In this document: positions 1 to 9,674 of the stretch, in pieces
How the letters are laid out: each line of letters begins with the position of its first letter
How positions within the stretch are numbered: position 1 is the stretch's first letter
NCBI GenBank assembly: GCA_900315075.1
Contig: OMXV01000033.1
Location: 1-41,980, forward strand
Reading direction: 5' to 3'
DNA from: an uncultured Prevotellaceae bacterium
GTDB taxonomy: Bacteria; Bacteroidota; Bacteroidia; Bacteroidales; Bacteroidaceae
DNA: 41,980 nt
Translations under genes and position numbers: made by a program
The notes under the pieces: model-generated
Database searches by the model: none
The model's input: the letters and a program-made list of their open reading frames with translations, nothing else
What the model was told of the DNA's origin: nothing

Positions 1-299
1 TCGCTTCGAAAAAAGAAGAAAAAAATAGAAAAAACGCAAGCTTTCTAAAAAAGGAAGAAAAATTAGCCAACACCAAATTTCCATCCTATTCAAACCTTAA
101 GCTGAAATTGAAAAATACTACTATGACAAAGAAAACGGAACCATAACTCCATTCTGAATGTTTTGGAAGATGGTTTTTCTATCTTTTTATACACGACTTG
201 GCGTTTTTTCTGCGCCAGCATTTTTATTCTTTTTCTCAAGCGAAGCGTTTTTTAATTTATTTTCTTTCCAAAAAGCATGATTAACTAATTATTGCACAA
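1..299. other. Gene-free left edge
   Basis: This AT-rich stretch has no convincing coding frame. It is rich in A and T runs, and I found no clear TAnnTTTG promoter for the gene starting at 300, so that promoter is either degenerate or not recognisable by eye. No terminator or RNA gene was seen. Confidence 0.5.
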
Positions 300-2153
300 A
301 TGATGAAAAAAACATTGACATTCCTCCTTGCTACATTCGTGTTTACAGCTCACGCACAACACTTCATCGCCACCGGCAAGGCTGAAGGCCTCTCCTCCAC
401 CCAGCGAGCCGTAGGCTACATCGTTAACAACACCCCCGACAGTATCACCACCAAAGGCGTTATGATTGGCACACCAGGCGACTACCCCGTGGCCGTACTC
501 ACAACCGACGACCTCCTCAGCAACTACATCGGCTGCAAAGTCATCGGCATTCGTGTGGCAGCTGCCAAGTCGCTCGGCAAGTCAGAACTCTTCCTCTATC
601 CCGTCACAGGAGGCATGGTCTCCGAGGAAGGCATCACCAAGAGCCAGCGCCTCTACGAAGGCTGGAACAACGTATTTTTCAACGGCGACACCTCATGGGA
701 AATACAGGAAGGCCAGTCACTACTCGTAGGATTTGAATACGAGGAAACCGATGCCATGGTGGAATCCGGCACGGGAGGCCTTTGCACCGTAGGAGAGTCG
801 AAAGGCAACGACTTCCTCGTCTTAGGTGACTTTGGCAGCGGACAAGGATGGTATGGCTTCTCAGGACGTGGTTCACTGTGCATCCAACTCATCGTCGACG
901 TCAGTTCACTACCCGCCCGCGACCTCACCCTATCGTATGTCGATACCGGTTTCCGTTACAAGAAAGCAGGCGAAGAAATTGGTATGTATGTCATCGCCAC
1001 CAACACCGGACTCGAGGACATTGAACATTATACACTCTCCTGCCAACTCGATGAGCAGACTCCCCAACAGTTCACCTACAACAAGACACTGCCAGAACAG
1101 GGAGAAGAGCACCTCCAACCCACCATCACGCTACCCACAGACCTCAACATTGGCGAGCACCACCTCACCATCACCCTCCTTGATGGAGACAACACCGAAC
1201 CACTGAGCGAAAAAGCCACCGAGACTGTCACCTTCTATGTGTATGACCAAACCCTACCCCGACAGAAAACCTATGTAGAGCAATACACCAGTCAGCAGGA
1301 GTATATGGTATCCGTCGTCGACCCTATCTTCAACCAAGTGGCGGACAACAACACATCCATGGCACTTGTCAATATTTTCGCACCAGGCGAACCACTCGCC
1401 ATCCCAGAGGCAAGTTATCTCCACGAACTATATGCTTACACGCTGCCATCGTTCACTAGCAACCGTTCCTACTTCCCAGGTGAAAGCTACATCGCATACG
1501 ATGTCAACTACTATGCTGAGCAGTATGCAGCCTTTGTGCCCAGCATCATCAACGACATCATCCTCCAGGACCTCCTGCAACCAGCCTTCGCCACTGTCAA
1601 CCTCAGCGCCACCTACGACGAAAGCACCCGACTGCTCACCATCGACACCACTGGCGAACTGGCAGAGGGGGCTACCGACATCCTCGGCACACCGGCACTC
1701 ACCCTGCTGCTCACAGAGAACGATGTCGTGGGGCAACAGACGGTTTTAAACAAGGTCACCGGCCGAACCAAAGTGCAGAACGACTATGTCCACCAACATG
1801 TACTGCGAACCTTCATCACACCGCCACTTGGCGATGCCGTCGATGTAAGCGGACTACAATATACCGCCCACCACACCATCACCATCGACCCTGCATGGAA
1901 CATCCAGAACATGAACCTCGTGGCTTTCATCACCCGCAGTGCCGATGCCGTCAACGATGACAACGTCCTCCAAATGGACATCACCAACTGCAACAGCCTG
2001 TCATTGGCAGACCTCACCAGCATCAAGCCCATTCATACCATCGACGATGCCACACCATCCGACTATTTCACCCTCGATGGCCGACGCCTCGCCTCACCAC
2101 CCACCCAAAAGGGCATCTACATCCACCAAGGACGCAAGGTAATTTGCAAGTAA
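300..2153 (+). CDS. Exported Omp28-like surface protein with C-terminal tail
   Basis: A 617-aa exported protein. Residues 1-19 form a signal peptide (MMKK, hydrophobic core, ending AHA-Q). Residues about 206-315 look like a CARDB-type beta-sandwich. From about residue 324 (TYVEQYTSQ) to about 570 the pattern follows the Omp28-related family: an altered 'E.(F/Y)T' start and a late 'HQHVLR' motif near residue 500, which in that family precedes the last strands. The thioredoxin-like cysteine pair expected after the 'EQYT' segment is absent. The last 30 residues (YFTLDGRRL...GIYIHQGRKV) match the tail of many Prevotella surface proteins, which suggests surface sorting, though no route is proven. 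There are two adjacent ATG codons at the start. Family assignment is by remembered motif pattern; the function is unknown. Confidence 0.75.
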   Translation: MMKKTLTFLLATFVFTAHAQHFIATGKAEGLSSTQRAVGYIVNNTPDSITTKGVMIGTPGDYPVAVLTTDDLLSNYIGCKVIGIRVAAAKSLGKSELFLYPVTGGMVSEEGITKSQRLYEGWNNVFFNGDTSWEIQEGQSLLVGFEYEETDAMVESGTGGLCTVGESKGNDFLVLGDFGSGQGWYGFSGRGSLCIQLIVDVSSLPARDLTLSYVDTGFRYKKAGEEIGMYVIATNTGLEDIEHYTLSCQLDEQTPQQFTYNKTLPEQGEEHLQPTITLPTDLNIGEHHLTITLLDGDNTEPLSEKATETVTFYVYDQTLPRQKTYVEQYTSQQEYMVSVVDPIFNQVADNNTSMALVNIFAPGEPLAIPEASYLHELYAYTLPSFTSNRSYFPGESYIAYDVNYYAEQYAAFVPSIINDIILQDLLQPAFATVNLSATYDESTRLLTIDTTGELAEGATDILGTPALTLLLTENDVVGQQTVLNKVTGRTKVQNDYVHQHVLRTFITPPLGDAVDVSGLQYTAHHTITIDPAWNIQNMNLVAFITRSADAVNDDNVLQMDITNCNSLSLADLTSIKPIHTIDDATPSDYFTLDGRRLASPPTQKGIYIHQGRKVICK

Positions 2154-2196
2154 AGGGTGGGTCACAACCACACCTTATCTTAATGCTTTTCACAAC

Positions 2197-2352
2197 CACC
2201 CCGCCCCCTCCTTAGCCTAAGGAGGGGCACCTACCCACCCCCCGTCCCCCTCCCGACATCGGGAGGGGGCTCAACCGCTCCACTCGTCGCTCTTTCATTA
2301 AGGTACCCGACCATTCAAGAGGTCGGGCGATTGTTTACGCAACATAGTTGCG
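2197..2352. repeat. Palindromic REP-like cluster 1
   Basis: There are two strong palindromes: stem CCCCTCCTTA (2205-2214) with 2218-2227, and stem CCCCCTCCCGA (2246-2256) with 2259-2269. Read on the minus strand, the first is followed by GGCGGGGTGG, the same order as the repeats around the DUF559 gene at 12238-12906. A further hairpin, CGCAAC-ATA-GTTGCG (2338-2352), is followed by ATTTTTTG and could terminate transcription from the gene ending at 2153. The stretch from TTCATTAAG to GGCGATTGTTTA recurs near 22445-22470. Confidence 0.7.
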
Positions 2353-2450
2353 ATTTTTTGTGTTCGCTCCGCTCACTTGGGTGCGGATTTTTGGTGGCTC
2401 TTGTCACTACTGCAAAAAACATCGGAATAATTCAATCTGCATGGATTTTG

Positions 2451-2585
2451 GGGCATCGTCCTGGGTGGGTGATTGCCGAGGACAAAGACGGCCTGAAAGG
2501 CCAGGGAGCAATCAGCCCTGGGCAACGCCCTGGGTGAGTGAATGTCGATGAAAAAACGTCCTGAAAGGGCAAAAGCATCTCATTT
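2451..2585. repeat. Imperfect tandem repeat, ~69-bp unit
   Basis: Two units begin GGGCATCGTCCTGGGTG (2451) and GGGCAACGCCCTGGGTG (2520). Each carries CCTGAAAGG (2492 and 2560) at the same offset. Open frames crossing it give the low-complexity 'PGQRPG' peptides seen in spurious Bacteroidota ORFs, so I treat it as non-coding repeat DNA. Confidence 0.65.
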
Positions 2586-2604
2586 TTGAGTTCTGGTGGC
2601 GTAG

Positions 2605-2835
2605 GGACGCAATGTATTGCGTCCGAAACCATCAATTACTCGGCCTCTCGCAGGTCATCGTAGAGGATGCGCCCTGTGAGACGCAATGTATTGCGTCCGA
2701 ATCCATCAATTACTCGTGAATTAGTCATGTGTTTTTTTACATGAATTTCCATCAATTACCCGTAAATTTAACATGTATTTTTTTGACATGAATTCCCATG
2801 AATTACCCGTGAATTAACCATGAATTTTTTTTGAG
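2605..2835. repeat. Palindrome pair and 46-bp AT-rich tandem units
   Basis: The palindrome GACGCAAT-GT-ATTGCGTC occurs at 2606-2623 and 2680-2697, each time followed by a CATCAATTACTCG segment. From 2705 that segment becomes a degenerate tandem array with a unit of about 46 bp (units start near 2705, 2751 and 2798), each holding an ATnAATTACYCGT core and a run of 6-8 T. No coding frame is supported. Confidence 0.65.
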
Positions 2836-2850
2836 TTTTTGAGTTAATTT

Positions 2851-2964
2851 AGAGGTGAGAGGTGAGAGGTGAGAGATTACCATTGCCACTCTCGGTTGTT
2901 AGCAATGCAAATAACTTGTATCTTGTCAACTTGTCAACTCGTCAACTTTAAAGTATCTCGTCAA
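2851..2964. repeat. Short tandem oligonucleotide repeats
   Basis: The GAGGTGAGA heptamer-type repeat (2851-2878) is followed by a ...CTCTCGGTTGTT segment that also occurs at 14721-14755. Next come CTTGTCAACTTGTCAACTCG units (2919-2964), a family seen again at 34762-34797. No coding evidence. Confidence 0.6.
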
Positions 2965-2971
2965 CCTAAAA

Positions 2972-2999
2972 AAAGATGGGGTCGTGCGGCCCCATCTTT
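2972..2999 (-). terminator. Rho-independent terminator of the 3025-5089 operon
   Basis: A 10-bp perfect stem, AAAGATGGGG paired with CCCCATCTTT, has an 8-nt loop. On the minus strand it is followed by a run of seven T. It lies 25 bp beyond the stop codon of the small gene at 3025-3222, so it should end the two-gene transcript. Confidence 0.85.
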
Positions 3000-3024
3000 A
3001 TATATCCATCATTCTGATAATTTA

Positions 3025-3222
3025 TTAGTACCCCATTTCATCCCACACACGGGTGTGATTGGTAGAGACGACTACATCATCCTCATCATCCTCATCACCA
3101 TAGCCTATAACGAGACCACCTTGTCCCTGACCGGTCAATTTTGAGGCATCCAAGAGAATACTCGTATCGATGATCGCAGAGTAACATTCCGTCACTGGCA
3201 GAAGATATATTTTCTTTTTCAT
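3025..3222 (-). CDS. Small protein of the 'Y..P.T...WD' family (copy A)
   Basis: A 65-aa protein with no recognised domain. It begins MKKKIYLLPVTE, continues with a weakly hydrophobic segment (SAIIDTSILLDASKL), then a Gly/Asp-rich stretch (GYGDEDDEDD), and ends with VWDEMGY. The layout resembles two other small proteins here, at 9675-9836 and 22182-22397: an N-terminal aromatic followed by P.T, a glycine/acidic middle, and (V/I)WD near the end. It starts 16 bp after the stop codon of the large secreted protein gene 3239-5089, shares that gene's promoter (5119-5149) and is followed by a terminator. There is no typical cleavable signal peptide. I recognise the style as a common Bacteroidales small-protein type but know no function. 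Confidence 0.7.
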   Translation of the reverse strand: MKKKIYLLPVTECYSAIIDTSILLDASKLTGQGQGGLVIGYGDEDDEDDVVVSTNHTRVWDEMGY

Positions 3223-3238
3223 AATGCTTACGTTTTAA

Positions 3239-5089
3239 TTATTTCACAACCAGTTTCTTACCATTCACCACATAGATGCCCGCTGGCAACCCCTCAGTAG
3301 TGTCGCCATTGCGCACCAACTGGCCATTCAGATTATAGACACCACTCACCATAGGAGTAGCAGTACCACCTATCACCTCGCCAATGCCGTTGGTCACACC
3401 GACGTACGAGAGGTTGACCGACGATGCACCGGTCATATAGAAATAGCAGTGATATGCCGGCATAGAGAAGTTGTCTTTTTTGACAATATAGAACTTATAG
3501 GTTTGAGAGGCCGGCAGATAACCCAGGTAGAAGTTCAGAGGGTCGTCGCTGGACTGGTGGGCTGCCAGAGGCAAGTCGGTATAGGTTCCCAACATCGAGA
3601 CTGTCACGCCACTCACCGAGGCATCGGTCTGATCGACAGCGAAACAGGTGGGACCAGTGGCGGCGTCACGCGCAGCCTCATACTTCTCTTTCATCACCGA
3701 GCCGGCACCATCGAAATTGATAAGATAAGGCTTGCCGGCCACTATCTCTGTGGCTGTTTCGAAGATAAGATGGGCATTCACCACACCAGTGACCACCTCC
3801 TCCAACTCCACACCGGTATATTCCTGAACGGCAACGGCGGGAGTCCGACCATCATCCTTTGAACCGAAATAAATGTCGGGGTTGGCGATGTTTATAGGCG
3901 ACACAAACGTCGTCCAGTGATCCTCTATCGGACAACTCTCCTTCACATAGACCACAGAGTTACAGCTGGTTGGCAGTGTCTCACTCTCGCCATAAAGCTG
4001 AGTTAGTTCAGCATCCTTGTAAAACATATAGCTACACCCATCAAGTTCTAGACTAGTATCAAACTTCGAATCATGAATAATGGCTGTGCCCTGGGGTTTC
4101 TGTGCAATCTGGTCACTACCACGCTGTGCCTTGTAGTCATAGGCCTTCAAGATTTTATATGTAACATGCCAGATATCTGAGGAAGTGGAACTGGATGAAA
4201 CAGGGGTGGCAAAAAGGGCAAACCACCAAAGATTTTTCGGTTGGCGAGTATTGATTAATTCATTATGACTATTAAACTCAAAATAATCATATGTTCTTGC
4301 ATGTGCTGTCTCAATGTAATAACTCACATTTTGCAAACTAACCAAATAGTTGGTAGTGTTATCAAGGGGAACCCCCATAGCCATTGTACCTGATTGAACG
4401 CGGTTTGCACGTGTCGTTGTGGCTTTATTGACATATAACTGCCATCCAAGACTTTTCTTCTGACCGAGTCTGACAGGAGCTTCATCTGTACTCTCGCTTG
4501 TCCATACCAGCCATTGGTTGCTTAAGCTCTCATCATTTATCTTGACGTGGAAATCATATGAATCACCATAAAAAGCCCATTCACGATGTCCTTGTTTTTC
4601 AACATTAGTACCAAGATTACCTATGGGCGGAAGGCTACTCCTATAAGCTTTTATGGTTTTTTGCCCCGACTCATTCTCAGCTATCTTGTTATAATAAATA
4701 TAGTAATTGTATTGAGCATCGGCATTATAGGCACGCAGATAATGCCACACTGGGTCGCTTCCCTCTTGAGAGAGGATGAAAGGAGGATCAAACACATAAT
4801 CCACATATACAGTGGAAGCCGTTGAGGGAGCTGTGGTAATTTCCTGCGTCATTGCTTTATCGCTGTAGAAAGTATAGGTGCAATAGGCACGCCACAATGC
4901 CTGTGGCATATTATCCAACAATGAAGCGCCAGTCGAGAGATTTGCAGTACCCGTAAGGGTCTGGTTCGTCGTTCTAGTGTGTGTAGTCAATTTGTATGTG
5001 ATGGTAGCACTATGTGCCCCCAACACACTGCCCACGAGCAGCGTCACAAGGAGGCAGACCCTGGGTAATAAATTCGCAAATCTGTTCAT
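3239..5089 (-). CDS. Large exported protein with C-terminal tail (function unknown)
   Basis: A 616-aa exported protein. The start at 5089 (MNRFANLL) is chosen because it gives a clean signal peptide ending near GAHS-A and lies just downstream of the promoter at 5119-5149. A longer in-frame version would need a TTG codon upstream of that promoter and adds a low-complexity Phe-rich stretch. The body has many Tyr/Thr-rich beta-like segments and no domain I can name. The end (GVYNLNGQLV...GIYVVNGKKLVVK) is the Prevotella-type tail, also present in the proteins ending at 2153 and 9655. It is first in a two-gene operon with the small protein gene at 3025-3222. Confidence 0.75.
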   Translation of the reverse strand: MNRFANLLPRVCLLVTLLVGSVLGAHSATITYKLTTHTRTTNQTLTGTANLSTGASLLDNMPQALWRAYCTYTFYSDKAMTQEITTAPSTASTVYVDYVFDPPFILSQEGSDPVWHYLRAYNADAQYNYYIYYNKIAENESGQKTIKAYRSSLPPIGNLGTNVEKQGHREWAFYGDSYDFHVKINDESLSNQWLVWTSESTDEAPVRLGQKKSLGWQLYVNKATTTRANRVQSGTMAMGVPLDNTTNYLVSLQNVSYYIETAHARTYDYFEFNSHNELINTRQPKNLWWFALFATPVSSSSTSSDIWHVTYKILKAYDYKAQRGSDQIAQKPQGTAIIHDSKFDTSLELDGCSYMFYKDAELTQLYGESETLPTSCNSVVYVKESCPIEDHWTTFVSPINIANPDIYFGSKDDGRTPAVAVQEYTGVELEEVVTGVVNAHLIFETATEIVAGKPYLINFDGAGSVMKEKYEAARDAATGPTCFAVDQTDASVSGVTVSMLGTYTDLPLAAHQSSDDPLNFYLGYLPASQTYKFYIVKKDNFSMPAYHCYFYMTGASSVNLSYVGVTNGIGEVIGGTATPMVSGVYNLNGQLVRNGDTTEGLPAGIYVVNGKKLVVK

Positions 5090-5118
5090 ATTTTTTCGTA
5101 AATTGGTTATTTTGTGAG

Positions 5119-5149
5119 CAAATGTACAAAAAAAAAAACAAAATTCAAA
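5119..5149 (-). promoter_or_regulatory. Promoter of the 3025-5089 operon
   Basis: On the minus strand, TTTG (5146-5149) is followed after 19 bp by TACATTTG (5119-5126), an exact fit to the Bacteroidota sigma consensus. The expected transcript start is about 20-25 nt before the ATG at 5089. Confidence 0.8.
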
Positions 5150-5307
5150 ATATATACATAAAAAAAAATAAAAAAAGAAGGAAAAAAACGGCCATATAAG
5201 AGAAAACAAACAATTTAGACCCTACAATGAACAATCATAATGGTCAACCATTGACCACTGACGTACATTTTCGGTGTGAAATAGCCTCAAAAAAAAAGTA
5301 AAAACTA

Positions 5308-5338
5308 TTGCACCTTTCATTTTTTTTTCTTATTTTTG
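5308..5338 (+). promoter_or_regulatory. Promoter of the 5438-9836 operon
   Basis: TTG (5308-5310) is followed after 20 bp by TATTTTTG (5331-5338). The leader to the ATG at 5438 would be about 90 nt, with no obvious hairpin. This promoter is divergent from the one at 5119-5149, within the same 348-bp gap. Confidence 0.75.
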
Positions 5339-5437
5339 CCAGCAAATACAGGCATTTATTCTTTTTCGACATCAAAAAAACCAAACCATATAAAAATCTA
5401 CACTATTATAGTCATATTTACTTAATCTAAACCGCTT

Positions 5438-8400
5438 ATGAAAAAAGCTAAATTTCTATTACTAACACTGCTCTCCGTGCTCGGAATGAATACGGCATGG
5501 GCAGAAACGGTGACGCCGTATGAGGTGGACTTCGAAAAAGCCATCACAACGTCGAACCATGACTTTGCGGTGAGTTCCAACTGGGGACACATCGTGGGAA
5601 TGTATCATGACTCATGGGGCGATGGCTACGTGAGTTACACCTATGCTGAATCAGAAGGTGTCGGAGAGACCAATGCCCTGCTTGTCTACAAGCAGTATGC
5701 CGCGAACATGTACGGTGACGGCGAAGTTGTAAAAGACATCCTCGTCACACCTAAAATCGAGGGCACTGTCACCATGTATGTGAAGCCAAGCATCTCTGCC
5801 ACATCATCCTATCCAGCATTTGTGGAAATTTACGACGTGAACGAGACAGGCACCGCCATTGTTGACAACTACACCAACAGATTCACTAAGGATGATGGCT
5901 TTGTAGCCGATGATGCCAACGAAGGCTGGTACACCATCACTCTCACACTGACTGCGCCCAAGCGTATCGGCATCCGCGCACAGTATGTCTATATGGACAA
6001 CTTCTCGGCCACATCTGCTGAAATCATACCAGAGAAGAAGCTCACCATCAAGTCGGTGGCCGATGCAGATGGGGCTTCCACCACCTACTTCAACCAGCAG
6101 GAAGATGGCTCTATCCTTGCACGCTACTTAGTGACCCTCACAAATAGCGGTGACATTGACCTTGCTCCTGGTGACGAGAACTACACCCTCTCGCTCTTCA
6201 ACCGCAACGTGCCTGGGACAACGTATGGCGCATTCCCCATTCCCGTAGCATTGGCAGTAGGCGAGACCTCTGAACCTTTCGAGATGCAGGTATCTCTGCC
6301 CGCCGACCAGGCCGGATGGAAATACTGGGATGTGAAAGAAAATATCAGTGGAACAACCAAGCAAGGCAAAAACTGCGGAACCAACCTCTATGAGTCGATA
6401 TTTGTCTTCGACAAAGCCGGAACATCCTATGGCAACTCCCCATCAGCCACTACCACACCAATTGACTTCGGAAAGATAACAGAAAACGCTTCTGTACTTT
6501 ACGAAATCTACAACGCTGGAACAGCACCGCTCACCATCAACAGCATTACTATCGACGAACCTTTCACTTTCGAGTTTGTTGATGAATCTGTCAATTTGGA
6601 TGAAGGTGAAATCATTATCCCCAGCAAGGGGAAGATAACCTTACTAATCACCTTCCCAATTCAAGGTCCTAAAAAAGACGAACCTTTGGCATCAAATTCG
6701 ATGAGATATATTGCTTCATCCGAGACACCCAGTGGAATCTACGATGGAAACATCATTATAGAATACACCAACTACGGCAAGGAGCCGACTACATACACGT
6801 TAGGCGTTTCCGGCACCATCATTGACTCATCGAAGAACCTCATTACTTTCGACAATGGCAAAACAGGCGATGAATTCAACGCACAGTTCCCTGCAGGTTC
6901 CATTCATCCCGACGAAATCTACATCTCTTCAAGTGAGGTGGAAGGCGTAACCAACTACTATCTCAATAGCGTCAACAATCCCACGAAGAAGTTCATCACA
7001 CCGATGCTCACAGCCACTGCAGGAGAGTCATTCACCTACGACGCTTGGGGTTCCGGTTCCGACGCAGCTGTCATCGTTTACACTTCGAAAGACCGCATCA
7101 ACTGGACACAGGTGGACAAGCAGACATCAAGTACATTACGCAGCACTCCGAAGACTTTCATCGTTACCATCGAAGAGGCCGGTGACTACTACTTAGCATT
7201 CGAGTTGAAAAGCGGGGCACAGCTCGACGACATCTACGGTCTGACACTCAAAGACCTGCCCGAGCACGACTGGTATGTGATGGACAGCAACCTGCCCACC
7301 ACCGCAACCCAAAACAACCCCTACACCGCCACCATCAGCGTGAAGAACATCAATGCCGAGGCTGACGCCATCGCAACAGCCACACTGTACGTCGGCGGAG
7401 AGGCCGTGGCAGTTGAGGAGAACGTGGCTCTCGAAGGCAACGACAACACGGCCGCCGAAGGTACAGGACGCTCACCAAGTAAGTCCAACATCGATAACCC
7501 CGTGGAGATTACACTGGCCTACAACCCACACACCACAGGCGAACTTGTTGCCTACATCGAACTCAAAACCGGCGACAATGTGGTGATGACTGAAGAGGTG
7601 ACCCTCAATATCGCTAAGGAAGTGAAATCCAGTGAAATCGCTGTGGGTGAATATGTATCTACCACCAGCAACAAAACCCCATTCTACGGATTTGACATGG
7701 AGAAAGGGGCTTACGCAGACTTCTACTTTAGCAAGGCACAGTTGGAGGCCTTCGGAATCAAAGCTAAGGATGTTATCACTGCCATTAAGTTCAAGGGCAC
7801 TTCATTTAAGAAAACTATACCTAATCTCACTGCAGAAGCATGGGTCGGTCAGGAAGAAAACGGTTCATTCGAACCAGGAAATGTCAACAAAGAAAGTATG
7901 ACACACGTCACTATCTACAACGGTGAACAAGTGACATTTGAAACTCCTGTAGAAATGACCATCGACCTGTCAGATAATCCTCTCACATGGGATGGTGTAT
8001 CGGAAATCCGTATCTACACCAGCATGAACGGAAATGGTCAATATGCATCTATCAGTTGGGAATTGGACGGTAACTATCCACAGCAGGCCTATTACAGCAA
8101 GAGCGAAGATACTTGGGATTTAACAAAGTTTAACGCATGTCCTGTGGGATACTTCACACTCGCTGTCGAGGAGAAGACTCTCAGCGGTACAGTCACCGAT
8201 GAAGTCACTGGCGAGCCTATCGAGGGCGCTACAGTCACTATCCGCAACGAGCAGAACGACGTGGAATACGCCAGCACAACCGACGCTGATGGTAAGTACA
8301 CCATCAAAGTGGTACAGGACGAACTCACCTACACCACCACTGTGGAAGCCGAGGGATACGTCACAGAGGAAGATGATGAGGTTCTCTCATTCGAGGAAGG

Positions 8401-9655
8401 AAACTTAGAGTATGACTTCACACTCTATCCAGAGAACCCAGTTTACCCATCTGTCACTGTCACCATCTCTGACTCTGAGTATGCTACATTGTACTATAAG
8501 AATTGCTACCTTGAAATCCCTGACGAGGTGAAAGCCTACACAGCTAAGATAAATGGCAACGTCATTGACCTCACTGAGATACCTGACTATATCCCAGCCG
8601 GCGAACCTGTTATCATCAACGGTCCACAGGGTGAATATGAATTCAACATCCTGCCTATAGAAGCTCCTATAGCAGACTATGCTATGCAGGAGATTGCCAT
8701 CGTTGATAAAGAAGAGACATATAACAACGGAGCTACTATCGAGTCTGAAAACATCAAAGTGGTACTCGGCAACGATCGCAACACGAAAACATACGATGTG
8801 AAGGAAACTAACATTAAGAGCTACGTCAAAAATCTCTTCGGACTTAATAGTGACAAGATTGCTTTTGTCGTGGGTGGTAATAACCCCAGGGGTGGTGAAC
8901 TCGATGGTGATGACAAGAGTACAGGTGACACCTATACTACAGATAATAAGCAGCTTCCCAAATCAGGATGCTACTACACGATTACTCCTGAAACAAATGG
9001 GCATTTCACCGCATTCATCGTGCTCAACAATAACAAACCTTTATTCGTGGCAAAAGGCTCCGATGGCAGTTGTCTATTAGACAGCAATGGCAAGCCATTG
9101 TACACCGTTAAGAAAGATGGCGATGAACCTACTGACGTTAAACTGGCAGAAGATTTCACCTCTGCAGAGAAGATCAACGGTACAGTTGAATTTGATGTCG
9201 AAGCCGGTGAAACCTATTATCTCTTCTGCACAGGTTCTAAGCTGAGCTTTGGTGGATATGTATTTGAATCATCATTCGAAGATGATAGTAACAACGACCT
9301 CATCGGTACTGAGGAAGACCTCACCATCACCGACGATGCCGATTACAAGTACTATCTGCTCTCATGGAAAGACGCCAACAAGAATAAGGATGAGCTTGGC
9401 TTCTACTTCTGGAAGAACAGTACCGATGGTCATTCCATGCAGCTCGGCGCACACAAGGCTTACCTCAAGAGACCTGCTAATGCAGCAAGCAACAAGGGTT
9501 ATGTATTCTGGCTCCCAGATGCTATCGAAGGTATCACCATGGAGGCACTCACCAATGCCGATGCTATCTACACGCTCTCAGGTATCCGTGTCAATGCCAA
9601 CAACCTGAAGAAGGGCATCTACATTGTCAACGGCAAGAAAGTCGTCATTAAGTAA
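5438..9655 (+). CDS. Very large multidomain exported protein with C-terminal tail
   Basis: A 1405-aa exported protein with a signal peptide ending near NTAWA-E (residues 1-22). Apparent modules: a jelly-roll-like domain (about 25-200), a CARDB-like sandwich (about 205-325), an ASPM/HYDIN-like 'choice-of-anchor' sandwich starting 'PIDFGKITENA' (about 340-470), a second jelly roll and CARDB-like pair (about 475-740), and a carboxypeptidase-regulatory-like domain (about 914-1000). The last contains 'GTVTDEVTGEPIEGATV' and 'TDADGKYTI'. The C-terminal half is less clear. It ends IYTLSGIRV...GIYIVNGKKVVIK, the tail shared with 300-2153 and 3239-5089. The make-up suggests an adhesin or a structural or glycan-binding surface protein; no catalytic domain is visible. 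The small gene at 9675 follows after 19 bp. Confidence 0.8.
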   Translation: MKKAKFLLLTLLSVLGMNTAWAETVTPYEVDFEKAITTSNHDFAVSSNWGHIVGMYHDSWGDGYVSYTYAESEGVGETNALLVYKQYAANMYGDGEVVKDILVTPKIEGTVTMYVKPSISATSSYPAFVEIYDVNETGTAIVDNYTNRFTKDDGFVADDANEGWYTITLTLTAPKRIGIRAQYVYMDNFSATSAEIIPEKKLTIKSVADADGASTTYFNQQEDGSILARYLVTLTNSGDIDLAPGDENYTLSLFNRNVPGTTYGAFPIPVALAVGETSEPFEMQVSLPADQAGWKYWDVKENISGTTKQGKNCGTNLYESIFVFDKAGTSYGNSPSATTTPIDFGKITENASVLYEIYNAGTAPLTINSITIDEPFTFEFVDESVNLDEGEIIIPSKGKITLLITFPIQGPKKDEPLASNSMRYIASSETPSGIYDGNIIIEYTNYGKEPTTYTLGVSGTIIDSSKNLITFDNGKTGDEFNAQFPAGSIHPDEIYISSSEVEGVTNYYLNSVNNPTKKFITPMLTATAGESFTYDAWGSGSDAAVIVYTSKDRINWTQVDKQTSSTLRSTPKTFIVTIEEAGDYYLAFELKSGAQLDDIYGLTLKDLPEHDWYVMDSNLPTTATQNNPYTATISVKNINAEADAIATATLYVGGEAVAVEENVALEGNDNTAAEGTGRSPSKSNIDNPVEITLAYNPHTTGELVAYIELKTGDNVVMTEEVTLNIAKEVKSSEIAVGEYVSTTSNKTPFYGFDMEKGAYADFYFSKAQLEAFGIKAKDVITAIKFKGTSFKKTIPNLTAEAWVGQEENGSFEPGNVNKESMTHVTIYNGEQVTFETPVEMTIDLSDNPLTWDGVSEIRIYTSMNGNGQYASISWELDGNYPQQAYYSKSEDTWDLTKFNACPVGYFTLAVEEKTLSGTVTDEVTGEPIEGATVTIRNEQNDVEYASTTDADGKYTIKVVQDELTYTTTVEAEGYVTEEDDEVLSFEEGNLEYDFTLYPENPVYPSVTVTISDSEYATLYYKNCYLEIPDEVKAYTAKINGNVIDLTEIPDYIPAGEPVIINGPQGEYEFNILPIEAPIADYAMQEIAIVDKEETYNNGATIESENIKVVLGNDRNTKTYDVKETNIKSYVKNLFGLNSDKIAFVVGGNNPRGGELDGDDKSTGDTYTTDNKQLPKSGCYYTITPETNGHFTAFIVLNNNKPLFVAKGSDGSCLLDSNGKPLYTVKKDGDEPTDVKLAEDFTSAEKINGTVEFDVEAGETYYLFCTGSKLSFGGYVFESSFEDDSNNDLIGTEEDLTITDDADYKYYLLSWKDANKNKDELGFYFWKNSTDGHSMQLGAHKAYLKRPANAASNKGYVFWLPDAIEGITMEALTNADAIYTLSGIRVNANNLKKGIYIVNGKKVVIK

Positions 9656-9674
9656 TCTTTAAAAAAGCAGAATT

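Noticed and set aside
2331-2551. Short open frames (67-68 codons) over the 69-bp tandem repeat
   Set aside because: Translations are repeat-derived (PGQRPG) in several frames; no promoter or conserved start.
5090-5209. Upstream extension of the 3239-5089 gene to a TTG at 5209
   Set aside because: It would add a low-complexity Phe-rich stretch encoded by A/T runs and starts upstream of the consensus promoter at 5119-5149; the ATG at 5089 gives a proper signal peptide.
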